From CAZRXG01 sp964603985 (GTDB taxonomy: Bacteria; Chloroflexota; Anaerolineae; Aggregatilineales; UBA3940), in NCBI GenBank assembly GCA_964603985.1, contig CAZRXG010000030.1:1-50968 (forward strand): a stretch of 50,968 nucleotides of DNA, read 5' to 3'. A program made the position numbers and the translations under genes. How positions within the stretch are numbered: the first letter of the stretch is position 1; the number at the start of each line of letters is the position of its first letter. Of this stretch, positions 23,658-32,433 are shown piece after piece. Under the pieces are notes generated by a model, which worked only from the letters and a program-made list of their open reading frames with translations, made no database searches and was not told the DNA's origin.

Positions 23658-24332
23658 ATGCCACTCTTTGGGCCGCCCAATGTAAAGAAGATGAAAGAAA
23701 GGAGCAATATCAAGGGTTTGATCAAGGCACTGGACTACAAGAAAGAATATGGTGTGCGCAAGGCCGCCGCCGGGGCGCTGGGGCAGATCGGCGACGCGCG
23801 GGCGGTCGAACCACTCATCACCGCGCTCAAGGACGAGGACGGTTATGTGCGCGGGGCCGCCACCTTGGCGCTGGGGCAGATCGGCGGGCCTGCGGCCGAG
23901 CCGCTTATCACCGCGCTCAAGGACAAGCACGCGTACGTGCGCGGGTATGCCGCCGAGGCGCTGGATAAGCTGGGCTGGGAACCTGATCTGGACGAAAATG
24001 GTGCACAGTATTGGATAGCAAAACGGGAATGGCAGAAATGTGTTGAGATCGGTGCCCCCGCCGTCGAGCCGCTCATCACCGCGCTCAAGGACAAGGACGC
24101 GTATATGTGCGGGTGCGCCGCCGGGGCGCTGGGGCGGATCGGCGACGCGCGGGCGGTCGAGCCGCTCAGCGCCGCGCTCAAGGATGAGAAATGGCAAGTG
24201 CGCGGGCACGCCGCCAGGGCGTTGGGGCAGATCGGCGACGCGCGGGCGGGCAAGCCGCTCACCGCCGCGCTCAAGGACGAGGACGAGGATGTGCGCCGGG
24301 CCGCCTCCGAGGCTCTAGATAAGTTGAAATAG
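23658..24332 (+). CDS. HEAT-repeat (PBS-lyase-like) protein
   Basis: The 224-residue soluble protein is built of about six 31-residue HEAT repeats with the core GALGQIGDARAVEPLITALKD. One degenerate insert (about 110-130) interrupts the array. The repeats are very alike at the DNA level, so recent expansion by slippage or recombination is likely and the copy number may vary between strains. It acts as a protein-binding scaffold; the partner is unknown. AAAGGAG lies seven bases before ATG 23658. An in-frame extension to 23499 has no ribosome site and overlaps a stretch that looks non-coding. Confidence 0.88.
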   Translation: MPLFGPPNVKKMKERSNIKGLIKALDYKKEYGVRKAAAGALGQIGDARAVEPLITALKDEDGYVRGAATLALGQIGGPAAEPLITALKDKHAYVRGYAAEALDKLGWEPDLDENGAQYWIAKREWQKCVEIGAPAVEPLITALKDKDAYMCGCAAGALGRIGDARAVEPLSAALKDEKWQVRGHAARALGQIGDARAGKPLTAALKDEDEDVRRAASEALDKLK

Positions 24333-24399
24333 CAGCCTGACGGTATTCCCCGGTGAATGGGGTGCCAATGTCCTGCCAGTCAAACTCCGGATAAGGCCG

Positions 24400-25476
24400 T
24401 CACTCCCCCGGCCCCGTCCAGGGATGCCACTCCGAGCCGTACGGCTCCAGCACGATCACGCCCTCCGGCCCGCGCAGGTAGCAGAAAACGTACTTGGGCG
24501 CGGAGTCGCACTGGTAGCCCGCCTCCATCGCGAACTCCTGCCCCAGCGCCCACCCCAGCCACTCGCGGGTGGTGTAGACCATGCCGTCCGGGTTGCGCCA
24601 CACCATCCCAAAGCCGCGCACCGGCTGGAAAAACCCCTCCGGCGGCACGATCTCCGGGTCGCTGTCGGGCAGGCCCGGCTCCCAGGGATCGGGGGTCTGC
24701 CGCCAGGGTTTTGAGTCGCCGCCGTCGTACAGGGCGAAGATCATATCCAGCGCCTCCACCCAGATCATCAGCCCGTGCTCGAAGTACTCGGCGGCCCCAT
24801 CGGAGATCACCGCCGGAGCACCGGGGCACGCGTCGGGCGGGTCCTCGAAGAACCAGGTATCCGGGCAGCGCACCTCAACCGAGACGGTCGCCGCCTCCGT
24901 CAGGTCACCTTTGGTGGCGAACAGCACGTAGACGGCCCAGTTGCGCACGCTGTCGCGGGTGGACACCACCTGCGATCCGACCGGCGACACGTCCCAGCAG
25001 GTGCTCAACTGGCCGGTCGACATGGTGGTGCACAGCATCGCCGTCTCGCCGACCGTCTCCCAGCTCAGCGTGATGTCGTCGCCGGGGTCGATCAGCTCCG
25101 GCGTGGCGGTGAACGACTCGACCAGCACGTACTCGAAGGGGGTCACGGTGGCGGTGAGGGGCGGCGGCAGGGTCACATCGGGCGGTGTGACGGGGACGGG
25201 TGCCTGCGTCGTCGGGGCGGTGGTCGGCGGCGCGGCGGTCGGCGAGACGGTTTCCCCGGCCTGCGCGGCAGCCGTGCCGGTTTTCGCCAGCGCTGCGATC
25301 TGCTTCTGGGCGGCGGTGGCGGTCGACTCCACCGCTTTGAGCGTCGCCCGATCCGCCTCGCTGAGGGTCTGCGTCACCGTCGGCGAGGGCGTTGGCCCGG
25401 CCCCGCGCGGCAGGTTGCAGGCCATCGCCGCCAGCAGCAGCGCGGCGATCCATACCCATTTTGCGGTGGTGTTCAT
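24400..25476 (-). CDS. Lipoprotein with Ig-like and C-terminal domains, function unknown
   Basis: The 358-residue lipoprotein starts MNTTAKWVWIAALLLAAMAC (lipobox LAAMAC). A coiled, Ala-rich stretch (about 40-75) comes next, then a Thr/Pro linker, an Ig-like beta part (about 120-210) and a C-terminal domain with several Cys and Trp (WFFEDPPDACPG, then QPVRGFGMVWR). That domain recurs in extracellular proteins of Chloroflexota, but I know no function for it. The ATG at 25476 is preceded by a GA-rich ribosome site (GGGGAGGGGCGAGG). Confidence 0.8.
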   Translation of the reverse strand: MNTTAKWVWIAALLLAAMACNLPRGAGPTPSPTVTQTLSEADRATLKAVESTATAAQKQIAALAKTGTAAAQAGETVSPTAAPPTTAPTTQAPVPVTPPDVTLPPPLTATVTPFEYVLVESFTATPELIDPGDDITLSWETVGETAMLCTTMSTGQLSTCWDVSPVGSQVVSTRDSVRNWAVYVLFATKGDLTEAATVSVEVRCPDTWFFEDPPDACPGAPAVISDGAAEYFEHGLMIWVEALDMIFALYDGGDSKPWRQTPDPWEPGLPDSDPEIVPPEGFFQPVRGFGMVWRNPDGMVYTTREWLGWALGQEFAMEAGYQCDSAPKYVFCYLRGPEGVIVLEPYGSEWHPWTGPGE

Positions 25477-25524
25477 CCTCGCCCCTCCCCGATCCGGCCG
25501 ATGCCCCACTCTATTGCCGTGCGC

Positions 25525-26169
25525 CTATGCTTCACCCAGAACGACATCAGGATGGTCCAGGCAGTCTTGCACTTCTGCATAGTACTTCCCCACGTGCAGT
25601 CCGTCCATCAGGGCGTGATGTCCTTGCACACTCAACGGCATCTTCAAAAGCTCCCCCTCCTCGAAGTACTTCCCCCAGGCAAAGCGCGGCACCGAATCCA
25701 CCGGGTGCAAATGGAGCGGATGCATGACACTCGTGAACGACACCCAGGGTATGGCACTCATGAACAGCAGGTCGTCCCGTCCGGGTTCGTCCTTCAGTGT
25801 TGGATGCTCTTTCGCGTAGGCGATCCGCTCGGCAGCCCCGGCCGCAAACTCCGAGAAGTCCTCACGATAGTCCATCACGCAGAAGCCGAACAGATCCCCA
25901 TCGATTAGAATGGTTATGGATGGGTGTACGATGTCGTGCTCTACCACCTCTCCCGGTCGGATGCGATACCGGAACTCAGGAATAGCGTTCGCTGCTCGTG
26001 AGAGCACGTACACGAGCGCCACGGTAAATGATAAACCGCGCTGCTTCAGGGCGGGATAGAACGTCGTCAGGTCGACATTCGCACACATGTTGAAGTGTGG
26101 AAAGTCCCGGGCGCTAAAAACGCTGAAGTGCTCGCGTCGTGACCAGGTCTGTATGTCAATGCGGCGCAT
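25525..26169 (-). CDS. CatA-like (type A chloramphenicol acetyltransferase family) protein
   Basis: The 214-residue protein is of normal CAT length. CAT trimers move an acetyl group from acetyl-CoA to a hydroxyl. Family marks are WSRREHFSVF near the N terminus, FPHFNMCANVDLT, FRYRIR (about 85), and the catalytic box HHALMDGLHVGKYY near the C terminus, where the usual sequence is HHxxCDGFH. The catalytic His is present. Cys to Met in the box and the divergent body mean resistance to chloramphenicol cannot be inferred; it may acetylate something else. GGGGGGAAGC lies just before ATG 26169. Confidence 0.88.
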   Translation of the reverse strand: MRRIDIQTWSRREHFSVFSARDFPHFNMCANVDLTTFYPALKQRGLSFTVALVYVLSRAANAIPEFRYRIRPGEVVEHDIVHPSITILIDGDLFGFCVMDYREDFSEFAAGAAERIAYAKEHPTLKDEPGRDDLLFMSAIPWVSFTSVMHPLHLHPVDSVPRFAWGKYFEEGELLKMPLSVQGHHALMDGLHVGKYYAEVQDCLDHPDVVLGEA

Positions 26170-26253
26170 GCTTCCCCCCTGGCTTGCAATGGAACGAAAC
26201 TGCACCCCATTATAGGACAGGTCGAGAAAACCGGCCCCGGGCTGGGCGCGGAG

Positions 26254-26604
26254 TCACCGCCCCAGCAGCCGTCCCAGGCCGAAGAACAGCCCCAGCCCTA
26301 TTCCCCAGGCAGCGTAAGACATCACCAGCATCGGGATCAGCTTCCAACCGGCGCGCGCGGCCAGCCACGCCGCCAGCGCGAAGAACAGCAGCGGGGGAAG
26401 GCTGAGAAACAACGCCCCGGTGAACTCGACCATCGCGGCCCGGTCGCCCCCTTCGGCGGCATAGACGATCCACATCGCCAGCGGGAGGCCGAGCGGCATC
26501 GCGGCGGTGATGGCGGCCAGGGGGCGCGATAGGTCCTGCAGGAGGGCGACGGCGATGATCACCAGGATGGAGACGACGACCGGTACAATACGATGCCATG
26601 CCAT
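26254..26604 (-). CDS. Small integral membrane protein, function unknown
   Basis: The 116-residue protein has four hydrophobic segments (about 5-23, 30-47, 60-84, 92-113) and a GLGLFFGLGRLLGR end, so it is almost entirely in the membrane. GGAGG lies seven bases before ATG 26604. It is 37 bases downstream of the large membrane protein gene (26642-28591) and probably in its transcript. Confidence 0.75.
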   Translation of the reverse strand: MAWHRIVPVVVSILVIIAVALLQDLSRPLAAITAAMPLGLPLAMWIVYAAEGGDRAAMVEFTGALFLSLPPLLFFALAAWLAARAGWKLIPMLVMSYAAWGIGLGLFFGLGRLLGR

Positions 26605-26641
26605 GATGAAACCTCCGCGAGAAAGGTAGGCGACCGCGCGG

Positions 26642-28591
26642 CTAGGGGATCGGGACCGGCCCCAGGCCGACCTGCGTGTCCGCGCCCAGGCCGGGGACGC
26701 TCACGGCCAGGCGCTCACGGGTGTCGAAGTCGAACAGCGAGACACTCAGCCAGTATTCGCCGGGCGGCGCGGCGTCGAGCGGGATCGCGATGTGGTCGGC
26801 GATCACCTCACCGGGCCGCCAGCAGCTTGTCGGATAGCCGCCATCGACGGGCAGCCAGTCGTACATGCCAAGCGGCGCGCCGTCCGGGCCGATCACGACC
26901 GCCCCAACGAAGTAGGCGTGGTCGAAGCGCGCCACCGAGCGCCAGTAGAGCGTCAGGGCGAGCGCGTCACCGGAGGGAGCCAGCGCCGCATCGTAGCCGA
27001 TCAGGTCGGCCCGCCCCCCGGCGGAATCGTCAAAGCGTGCCTGCGCAGCGAACTGCACCGGGGGCGGCTGATCGACGAAGGGCGGGGCGGGCGGTAAGGC
27101 CAGCCCGGTGCCGATGACGCGCAGGAAGGCCACCATCACAATGAGCTGCACGCCCAGCGCCAGACTGATTGCCCAGGTGTCAGCCCCGTCGCTCCGGTTC
27201 GCGGCGAGCGCCTGCGCGGCGACAATGACGATCAGCGGCATCAGGAACAGCATCAGCCGCCCCACCTCGCCGCGCGCCACGCCGGAGAAGTCCAGCCCCA
27301 GGACGCAGATCAGCAGCGTGACCGGCAGGACGGCCCCCGGGTGCGGTTCGCCGCGCCGGGTTATGGCATCGCGCACGGCACGGGCGGCCACGACGGCGGC
27401 CAGGATCGCCAGCGCCAACCCGGAGAACAGGATCAGATCCAGCGGGAAGAAGAGCAGCCAGGGCAGGTACGGCTCCCGGAGGCCATAGTGGGTGGTGATC
27501 GCGCTCGCCAGCAGGTCGAAGGGTGTATGGCCGGAGAGGGCGTAGAAGACCAGCCAGACGCTCGCCAGCCCGGCGACGAACAACGCCGCGCCGACGCCGA
27601 CTGCATACCAGTCGCGGCGCGTCCAGGTGTGCCGCCCGACGAGGGCCAGATAGACCAGCGCGTAGACGCCCAGCACGCCCAGCAGGTTGACGCTGGAGAA
27701 GCTGAGGAAGGTCGCCAGGGAGGTCACCAGCCCGGCCAATGCGAAGGGCAAGGGCTTGAGGCGGGTCAGCGCGCGGTGGGCCAGCCACAGCCCGACCACC
27801 GTCGGCAGGACGTGAAACTGGTTCCACTGCGGGGTGAACATCACGTAGGCGGGCAGCAGGGGCAGCCACAGCACGGCGCGCAGCGCGGCCTCACGCCCGG
27901 CGGCCCGGCGGGCCAGGTCGTAGGCGGGCCACAGCGAAAGCAGCCCCAACAGCGGCAAGGCCATGCCCAGGACAGCCGCGCCGATGGCGGCATCGGAGCG
28001 GGCCATCAAAACACGGTGGTGGCACTGCCAGGGCCGAAACACACCCGCCAGCCGGTCGGCCAGACCAGGCAGCCACTCGAACACGCGGCGCGCTCCCCAG
28101 AACGAGAGAACGATCCCCGGCGGGTGGGCGCTGGGGTGCGCCGTCCAGCCGGGCATCAAGTCGGGGTAGGCGCGCAGGAAGGCCGGGACATCCTCGATGT
28201 CCACGCCGACCTCGTAAAAGCCGCCGCTCAGCGTCGAGACGGTGCGCAGGAATAGCTGCTCGATGGGGGGGCCGTAAAACGCCAGGAACGCAAACTGCAC
28301 GCCCATCCCGCCGAGCAAGCAGAAGGCGATGAAGGCGTGCGGCGTCTCATCCTCCGCCGGGCGCTGCGAGAGCCTCACCAGCCACCAACCGCCGACGCCC
28401 AGATAGGCGACCAGGGCGAGGACGCCGGGCAGCAGCCGGGCGGGTTGGGATGGAACTTCGTAGGGCCAGCGCCAGCCCGCCCCGCCGCGCAGCAGGGGGG
28501 TGAGGTCGAGGGCCAGCGCCAGCGTGATCAGCAGCGCGGCGACGACGGCCAGGAGCGTGGCAGGCTTGAGCGGGATTTTGCGAAAAGGCAT
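26642..28591 (-). CDS. GT-C-like polytopic membrane protein with C-terminal beta domain
   Basis: The 649-residue protein has about eleven membrane segments, then a soluble C-terminal domain (about 525-649) that is probably a beta-sandwich outside the cell: FDDSAGGRADLIGYD, LALTLYWRS, PTSCWRPGEVIADH. The first periplasmic loop contains GWTAHPSAHPPGIVLSFW, with charged and His residues as in GT-C glycosyltransferases and related mannosyl or arabinosyl transferases. Such proteins with the same tail are frequent in Chloroflexota. A role in cell-surface glycosylation is likely; donor and acceptor are unknown. No overlap with the next small gene. Confidence 0.82.
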   Translation of the reverse strand: MPFRKIPLKPATLLAVVAALLITLALALDLTPLLRGGAGWRWPYEVPSQPARLLPGVLALVAYLGVGGWWLVRLSQRPAEDETPHAFIAFCLLGGMGVQFAFLAFYGPPIEQLFLRTVSTLSGGFYEVGVDIEDVPAFLRAYPDLMPGWTAHPSAHPPGIVLSFWGARRVFEWLPGLADRLAGVFRPWQCHHRVLMARSDAAIGAAVLGMALPLLGLLSLWPAYDLARRAAGREAALRAVLWLPLLPAYVMFTPQWNQFHVLPTVVGLWLAHRALTRLKPLPFALAGLVTSLATFLSFSSVNLLGVLGVYALVYLALVGRHTWTRRDWYAVGVGAALFVAGLASVWLVFYALSGHTPFDLLASAITTHYGLREPYLPWLLFFPLDLILFSGLALAILAAVVAARAVRDAITRRGEPHPGAVLPVTLLICVLGLDFSGVARGEVGRLMLFLMPLIVIVAAQALAANRSDGADTWAISLALGVQLIVMVAFLRVIGTGLALPPAPPFVDQPPPVQFAAQARFDDSAGGRADLIGYDAALAPSGDALALTLYWRSVARFDHAYFVGAVVIGPDGAPLGMYDWLPVDGGYPTSCWRPGEVIADHIAIPLDAAPPGEYWLSVSLFDFDTRERLAVSVPGLGADTQVGLGPVPIP

Positions 28592-28704
28592 CGGGGCATC
28601 TCTGGGTCATCTCGGCAAAGTGGCGCTATTGTACCCTGCCGGGGGATGTGCTTCAACGCGGCCTGCTTCTGGCGCGATGAGGTCGTCTTCGCCCAAAGCC
28701 CGGC

Positions 28705-28733
28705 TTGAAAATTAATACACTATAGTGTAGTAT
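28705..28733 (+). promoter_or_regulatory. Promoter of the DUF433-HTH gene
   Basis: TTGAAA-N17-TAGTAT, overlapped by the 14-bp palindrome at 28716-28729. Confidence 0.6.
28716..28729 (+). promoter_or_regulatory. Palindromic operator in the DUF433-HTH promoter
   Basis: The perfect 14-bp palindrome TACACTATAGTGTA lies in the spacer and touches the -10 box. Binding there would block RNA polymerase. The encoded HTH protein is the obvious candidate (autorepression). Confidence 0.6.
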
Positions 28734-28783
28734 CCAGGGCAGAACCATCTCCGTCAGCACTATCTCCTCATGTGGAGGCTCGC

Positions 28784-29290
28784 ATGGTTGAGACGATTGT
28801 GATCGGCAACAATTACATCGTCAAGACGCCCGGCGTATGTGGAGGCCGCGCTCGCATCGATGGCACACGCATAGGAGTGGAGATCATCGCGGGCATGTAC
28901 CTGTCCGGCGCAACCACTGAGGAGATTGCCGAGGGGTACAGACACGCCGGTATCACACCTGCAAAGGTCCACGCGGCGTTGGCTTACTACTACGATCACC
29001 GGGCGGAGATCGACTCCATTCTGGACGAATACCGGCAAATGGCCGAAGCAGGCAGGCGGCGTGAAGATCAGCTTCGCAGCGAGAAGAACCTCCCGCCGTC
29101 CGGGACATACATAACGTCACGAGAGGCGGCGGAGATGCTTGGCGTCGAACACGAATCGCGCTGGGTGGCGCAGTTGTGCCGGAGCGGAAAACTCGACTGC
29201 CGCAAGGTGGGCCGCGACTGGCTGGTGAGCCGTCAGAGCATGGAAGAATACACCCGAAGCAGCCGCAAACCAGGCCCCAGGCAGGAGTAG
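28784..29290 (+). CDS. DUF433 antitoxin-like protein fused to an excisionase-type HTH domain
   Basis: The 168-residue protein has two parts. Residues about 10-70 are a DUF433 domain (GGRARIDGTRIGVEIIAGMY, TTEEIAEGY, ITPAKVHAALAYYYDH), the DNA-binding fold of VapB45-type antitoxins. A charged helix follows (75-100), then a second DNA-binding part (about 108-155: YITSREAAEMLGVE, LCRSGKLDCRKVGRDWLV) of the excisionase or MerR-like HTH type. DUF433 genes usually precede a DUF5615 toxin; here none follows, so it is an orphan antitoxin or a regulator recruited to another job. GGAGG lies five bases before ATG 28784. A GTG at 28772 is possible. Confidence 0.85.
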   Translation: MVETIVIGNNYIVKTPGVCGGRARIDGTRIGVEIIAGMYLSGATTEEIAEGYRHAGITPAKVHAALAYYYDHRAEIDSILDEYRQMAEAGRRREDQLRSEKNLPPSGTYITSREAAEMLGVEHESRWVAQLCRSGKLDCRKVGRDWLVSRQSMEEYTRSSRKPGPRQE

Positions 29291-29484
29291 CCTTCTTCTC
29301 GACCCCCGTTTTCAGGGCACCGGATGGAGCCGCGCGGGCGGGAATCAGACGAAGATGTTAGCAAAATTTTACGCAGATCTAACGCGGCGGTGGTATATCA
29401 TATAATAAGCGGGCAGCAAGCGCGGCTTGCAAGTTGGTTGAGTTGGGAATAAAATCAGCCCAGATCAATTGTAAGAGGAACGTC

Positions 29485-29778
29485 ATGCCGATTTACGCCT
29501 ATGAATGCAAGGACTGCGGAGTCCGGTTTGAGCGCCGCCAGAGCTTCGACGACGACTCGATCACTACCTGCCCGGAATGCGGGGGCGAGGTGCACCGGCT
29601 GATCCAGCCGGCAGGCATTATCTTCAAAGGGTCCGGCTTTTACGTCACCGACAACCGGGGCTCCAGTTCCAGCTCGACCTTCAGCAAGGCCAAGAGCAGC
29701 AGCAAAGACGGCGGCGAGAGCGACAAGAGTGACAAGAGCGAAGCGAAGGAGCCGTCCACAAAAAGCAAAGACGAGTGA
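29485..29778 (+). CDS. FmdB-family zinc-ribbon protein
   Basis: The 97-residue protein has the FmdB zinc ribbon at the N terminus (MPIYAYECKDCG, FERRQSF, CPECGGEVHRLIQPAGIIFKG) with two CxxC knuckles binding one zinc. A low-complexity Ser/Lys/Asp tail (about 55-97) looks disordered. The family is widespread and proposed to be regulatory; function unproven. GAGG lies six bases before ATG 29485. A TATAAT lies near 29401, and a strong terminator follows. Confidence 0.92.
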   Translation: MPIYAYECKDCGVRFERRQSFDDDSITTCPECGGEVHRLIQPAGIIFKGSGFYVTDNRGSSSSSTFSKAKSSSKDGGESDKSDKSEAKEPSTKSKDE

Positions 29779-29801
29779 TCGCTCACTCGACGGATTCGCT
29801 G

Positions 29802-29834
29802 CGGCGACCGCCACACGGTCGCCGTTTTGCTTTT
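29802..29834 (+). terminator. Intrinsic terminator after the FmdB gene
   Basis: A 9-bp stem CGGCGACCG/CGGTCGCCG with a five-base loop, followed by TTTTGCTTTT. Confidence 0.85.
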
Positions 29835-29925
29835 CAGCTCAGGCCCGAAATGGCGCAAGAGGCTTGAGCCACCCTGTCGTTGCGGCGTGCTCCCGTCCCT
29901 GGAAGGGTAGATGTCCGGGGCGGGG

Positions 29926-30228
29926 CTAGAAAATCTGGAGGTTGCCCGTCGCCCGCACGATCCTCTGCTGGTAATTGGCGACCAGCTCCAGCAGGCGGCC
30001 ATGCAGGGATTTCCAGTCGTCGTTGTCGAGGATCTCCTTCATCGCCGCCAGGTCTTCGGCAATGCCGCCGGTGAGCACCTGGGGGCCGTCGCCGTAGACG
30101 GACAGCCACGCCTCGGTGGGCTGAAGGCCCAGTCGAGTGATGCCCGGCACGAACTCCTTGACCATGAACTCGAAGTACTCGATGTCACGACCGGGCTTGA
30201 TGTCCCAGCTCATCAGCAACTTGACCAT
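29926..30228 (-). CDS. Small soluble protein, possible ferredoxin-like dimer fold
   Basis: The 100-residue protein has no signal or membrane segment. The pattern of a short beta strand (VKLLMSWDIKPG), a helix (EYFEFMVKEFVPGITRLG), beta strands (EAWLSVYG, QVLTGGIAED) and a final long helix suggests a dimeric alpha-beta barrel (ABM/EthD-like). I cannot name a family with confidence. The ribosome site before the ATG is weak. Confidence 0.65.
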   Translation of the reverse strand: MVKLLMSWDIKPGRDIEYFEFMVKEFVPGITRLGLQPTEAWLSVYGDGPQVLTGGIAEDLAAMKEILDNDDWKSLHGRLLELVANYQQRIVRATGNLQIF

Positions 30229-30350
30229 AACGAGAGCTTTCCCGGCAACGCAATCGGGTGAGCGTTACCGAAAGGTGGGGTTTTAGGCCCCGGTTACACA
30301 CAACACAGGGATGGCCCCGACAGGATGGGCCATCCCCCCAACCAACCGAA

Positions 30351-30995
30351 TCAGTGTTCGTATTGCAGCACCGCTACCTGTGTCTGCTCCGACAGGCTGC
30401 TGTGCCGCACCTTCAACGTCTGAATTGCCTCGTCAGCGGCAGCAACTCCCATCTCTTTCAGGAACCTGTCCAGCGGGTCCAGATCGAGCGTGGTGGCAGG
30501 GGTCTTGTAGTGCATTGGGACGACGACGCTCGGCTCGATCAGGCTGATCACCTCGGCGGCCTGGCCGCTGGTCAGCGCGCCGCCGCCACCGACCGGCACC
30601 ATCAGCACGTCAATCGGCCCCAGCGCCTCGATCTGCGGCTGGCCGGGCACGTGGTCGAGATCGCCCAGGTGGCAGACGGTCAGCCCATCGAACTCGTAGA
30701 CGAAGATGATGTTGCGCCGGACTTCTTCGGGGGACTTCTCCGGATCGTAGGTGGCGACACCGGTGATGAACACCCCCCCGATCTCGTACTCGCCGGGCCG
30801 GGTCAGGACATGCTTTGCACCCTTGATATTCTTGGCGGCGTTGTGACCGGGGGCGTCGTGGCTGACGGTGACGATGTCGGCTTTCAGGCGGGGCACTTCG
30901 TAGCCCAGGCTGTCATCGAACGGGTCGGCGACGATGCTGGCAACGCCGCGCTCCATCATGCGAAAACAGCTATGCCCGTACCAGGTTATGTCCAT
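30351..30995 (-). CDS. Metallo-beta-lactamase-fold hydrolase (UPF0173-like)
   Basis: The 214-residue protein has the L-ascorbate-6-P-lactonase-like (UPF0173) branch of the MBL fold: DITWYGHSCFRM at the N terminus, ADPFDDSLGY, VTVSHDAPGHN where the HxHxDH motif normally sits, GEYEIGGVFITG, CHLGDLDH, and VVPMHYKTP near the end. The metal motif is modified (SHDAPGHN keeps two His and an Asp), as in many UPF0173 members. The substrate is unknown. A TATAAT on the minus strand lies near 31042-31047. The gene starts at ATG 30995. Confidence 0.88.
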   Translation of the reverse strand: MDITWYGHSCFRMMERGVASIVADPFDDSLGYEVPRLKADIVTVSHDAPGHNAAKNIKGAKHVLTRPGEYEIGGVFITGVATYDPEKSPEEVRRNIIFVYEFDGLTVCHLGDLDHVPGQPQIEALGPIDVLMVPVGGGGALTSGQAAEVISLIEPSVVVPMHYKTPATTLDLDPLDRFLKEMGVAAADEAIQTLKVRHSSLSEQTQVAVLQYEH

Positions 30996-31098
30996 ATTCC
31001 AGCGTGCGCTCCGTTCTGATGTATCGGATGGAATTGGGCCGATTATACCGTAGGGGGTACGGTGGTGCTAGGAAGTGTAGCCCCCGGCCACCCGGCCA

Positions 31099-32409
31099 CT
31101 ACCCGCCAAAGGAGCACATGTCCTCCGCCGCGTACTGCCGGTTGGCGTAGCCGAACAGGTTGAGGATCTCGAAGGTGGTGGGGTGGCTCCCGGCGTACTC
31201 GACCACCGCCCGGCAGGCCCGGCCCACGTCGCGGGTCTGGGCGTAGGACTCCCAGAACACGTCGGCCAGAGCAACGAACCCCGCCTCCGGCCCCACGTCC
31301 CCCGCCACCTCACCGCGCAGCGACTCGTAGACGGCCTCGGCGCTGACGTCGTCGCCCAGCAGGACGTGGATCAGCATGACGCGGTAGCGGGCGTAGCGCC
31401 GCAGGTCGGCGATCTCATCCGGGTCTCCCGTCCATACCGGCGGGTCGTCCTGGTCGAGGAATTGCCGGTAGATGTCCAGCGCGGCGACGTAATCGCCCAT
31501 CTCGGCGGCGGCGTCGGCATCCTGAAGATAGTGGATCGGCCACAGCTCGGACGTGGTAACCGTCCCGCCCAGCACGTAGCGCGCACCGTCCCACACGTAG
31601 GTTTCGCGGTAGGTGCGCTGCGGCCCGGCCCCCACCGAGCCGATCCCGCCGACATCGACGAGGATCTCGCTGACACCGTCTCCGTCCACGTCAACGACAG
31701 ACGCGCTGCCGGACGGGCGAGCGACCTGCCCACTGAGCAGGTCGACCATCTCGCCGCTTGCAGGGTCGTAGGCCAGCGCGTGGACGCCCACGAAGCAGGT
31801 GTGTGCGCCGCACGTCGAGGAGGTGAAAACCAGGTTGGCAGCGCCGCTGGCGTTGATGTCGGCCACGCTGACGATGGTCAGATGAAAGTGCGGGGCGTCG
31901 CCGCTCCGGACGATGTGCAGCAGGCGATAGGTGCCATCCTCACTGCCGAAGACCATCAGACTGGTGGGCCACAGGACCGGGTCGGGCACCTGCGCCTCCG
32001 GTGCATACGCCACGACAATCACGTCGGGGACGGCGTCGCCGGTCAGGTCGGCGCCGGCGATCACGCTGCCCCGCTGGTCGATGATGCTGCCCCAGGCGCG
32101 CAGCGTCGACTCCAGGCCCTCCGCCGACCCGCCCGCCGAGAGGTAGTCGGCGATGACGGCGGGGAAGTCGGCGAAGTCCGGCGGCTGATCGGGCAGGGTG
32201 GCCTCGCCCGGCGGCGGCTCCTGCGGCGCGGCGGTGGGCGGCTCCTCGACGGGCTGTGCTTCGGTGGCGGGTGGCCGGGTCGGCTCCTCGACCGGGGCCG
32301 GGGTGGGCGTCGCACCGCCCCCGGCGAACGGCAGGTTGCAGGCCAGCGCGGCCAGCGCCAGCGCCAGCAGCGCGGCGGTGATCGGGCTACCGCGGGTCGT
32401 GTTCCTCAT
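31099..32409 (-). CDS. Lipoprotein with FG-GAP/VCBS-like repeats
   Basis: The 436-residue lipoprotein has an N-terminal signal with lipobox ALAALAC (start MRNTTRGSPI), then a Thr/Pro/Glu-rich linker (about 30-75). The propeller-like middle part carries repeats of the type DLTGDAVPDVIVVAY, DINASGAANLVF and DVDGDGVSEILVDVGG, i.e. FG-GAP/VCBS Ca-binding loops. The C-terminal ~130 residues are helical and tetratricopeptide-like (YVAALDIYRQFLDQ, ADLRRYARYRVMLIHVLLGD). GAGGAG lies eight bases before ATG 32409. A GTG directly upstream is possible. It is downstream of, and co-directional with, the DUF4332 membrane protein. Confidence 0.82.
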   Translation of the reverse strand: MRNTTRGSPITAALLALALAALACNLPFAGGGATPTPAPVEEPTRPPATEAQPVEEPPTAAPQEPPPGEATLPDQPPDFADFPAVIADYLSAGGSAEGLESTLRAWGSIIDQRGSVIAGADLTGDAVPDVIVVAYAPEAQVPDPVLWPTSLMVFGSEDGTYRLLHIVRSGDAPHFHLTIVSVADINASGAANLVFTSSTCGAHTCFVGVHALAYDPASGEMVDLLSGQVARPSGSASVVDVDGDGVSEILVDVGGIGSVGAGPQRTYRETYVWDGARYVLGGTVTTSELWPIHYLQDADAAAEMGDYVAALDIYRQFLDQDDPPVWTGDPDEIADLRRYARYRVMLIHVLLGDDVSAEAVYESLRGEVAGDVGPEAGFVALADVFWESYAQTRDVGRACRAVVEYAGSHPTTFEILNLFGYANRQYAAEDMCSFGG

Positions 32410-32433
32410 CACCAGTTCTCCTCGTGAGCCACG

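Noticed and set aside
29370..29484. Additional small gene between the DUF433 and FmdB genes
   Set aside because: The stretch is AT-rich with TATAAT-like boxes and a short GCAAGC/GCTTGC stem, but no coding frame of note; it is read as the FmdB promoter region.
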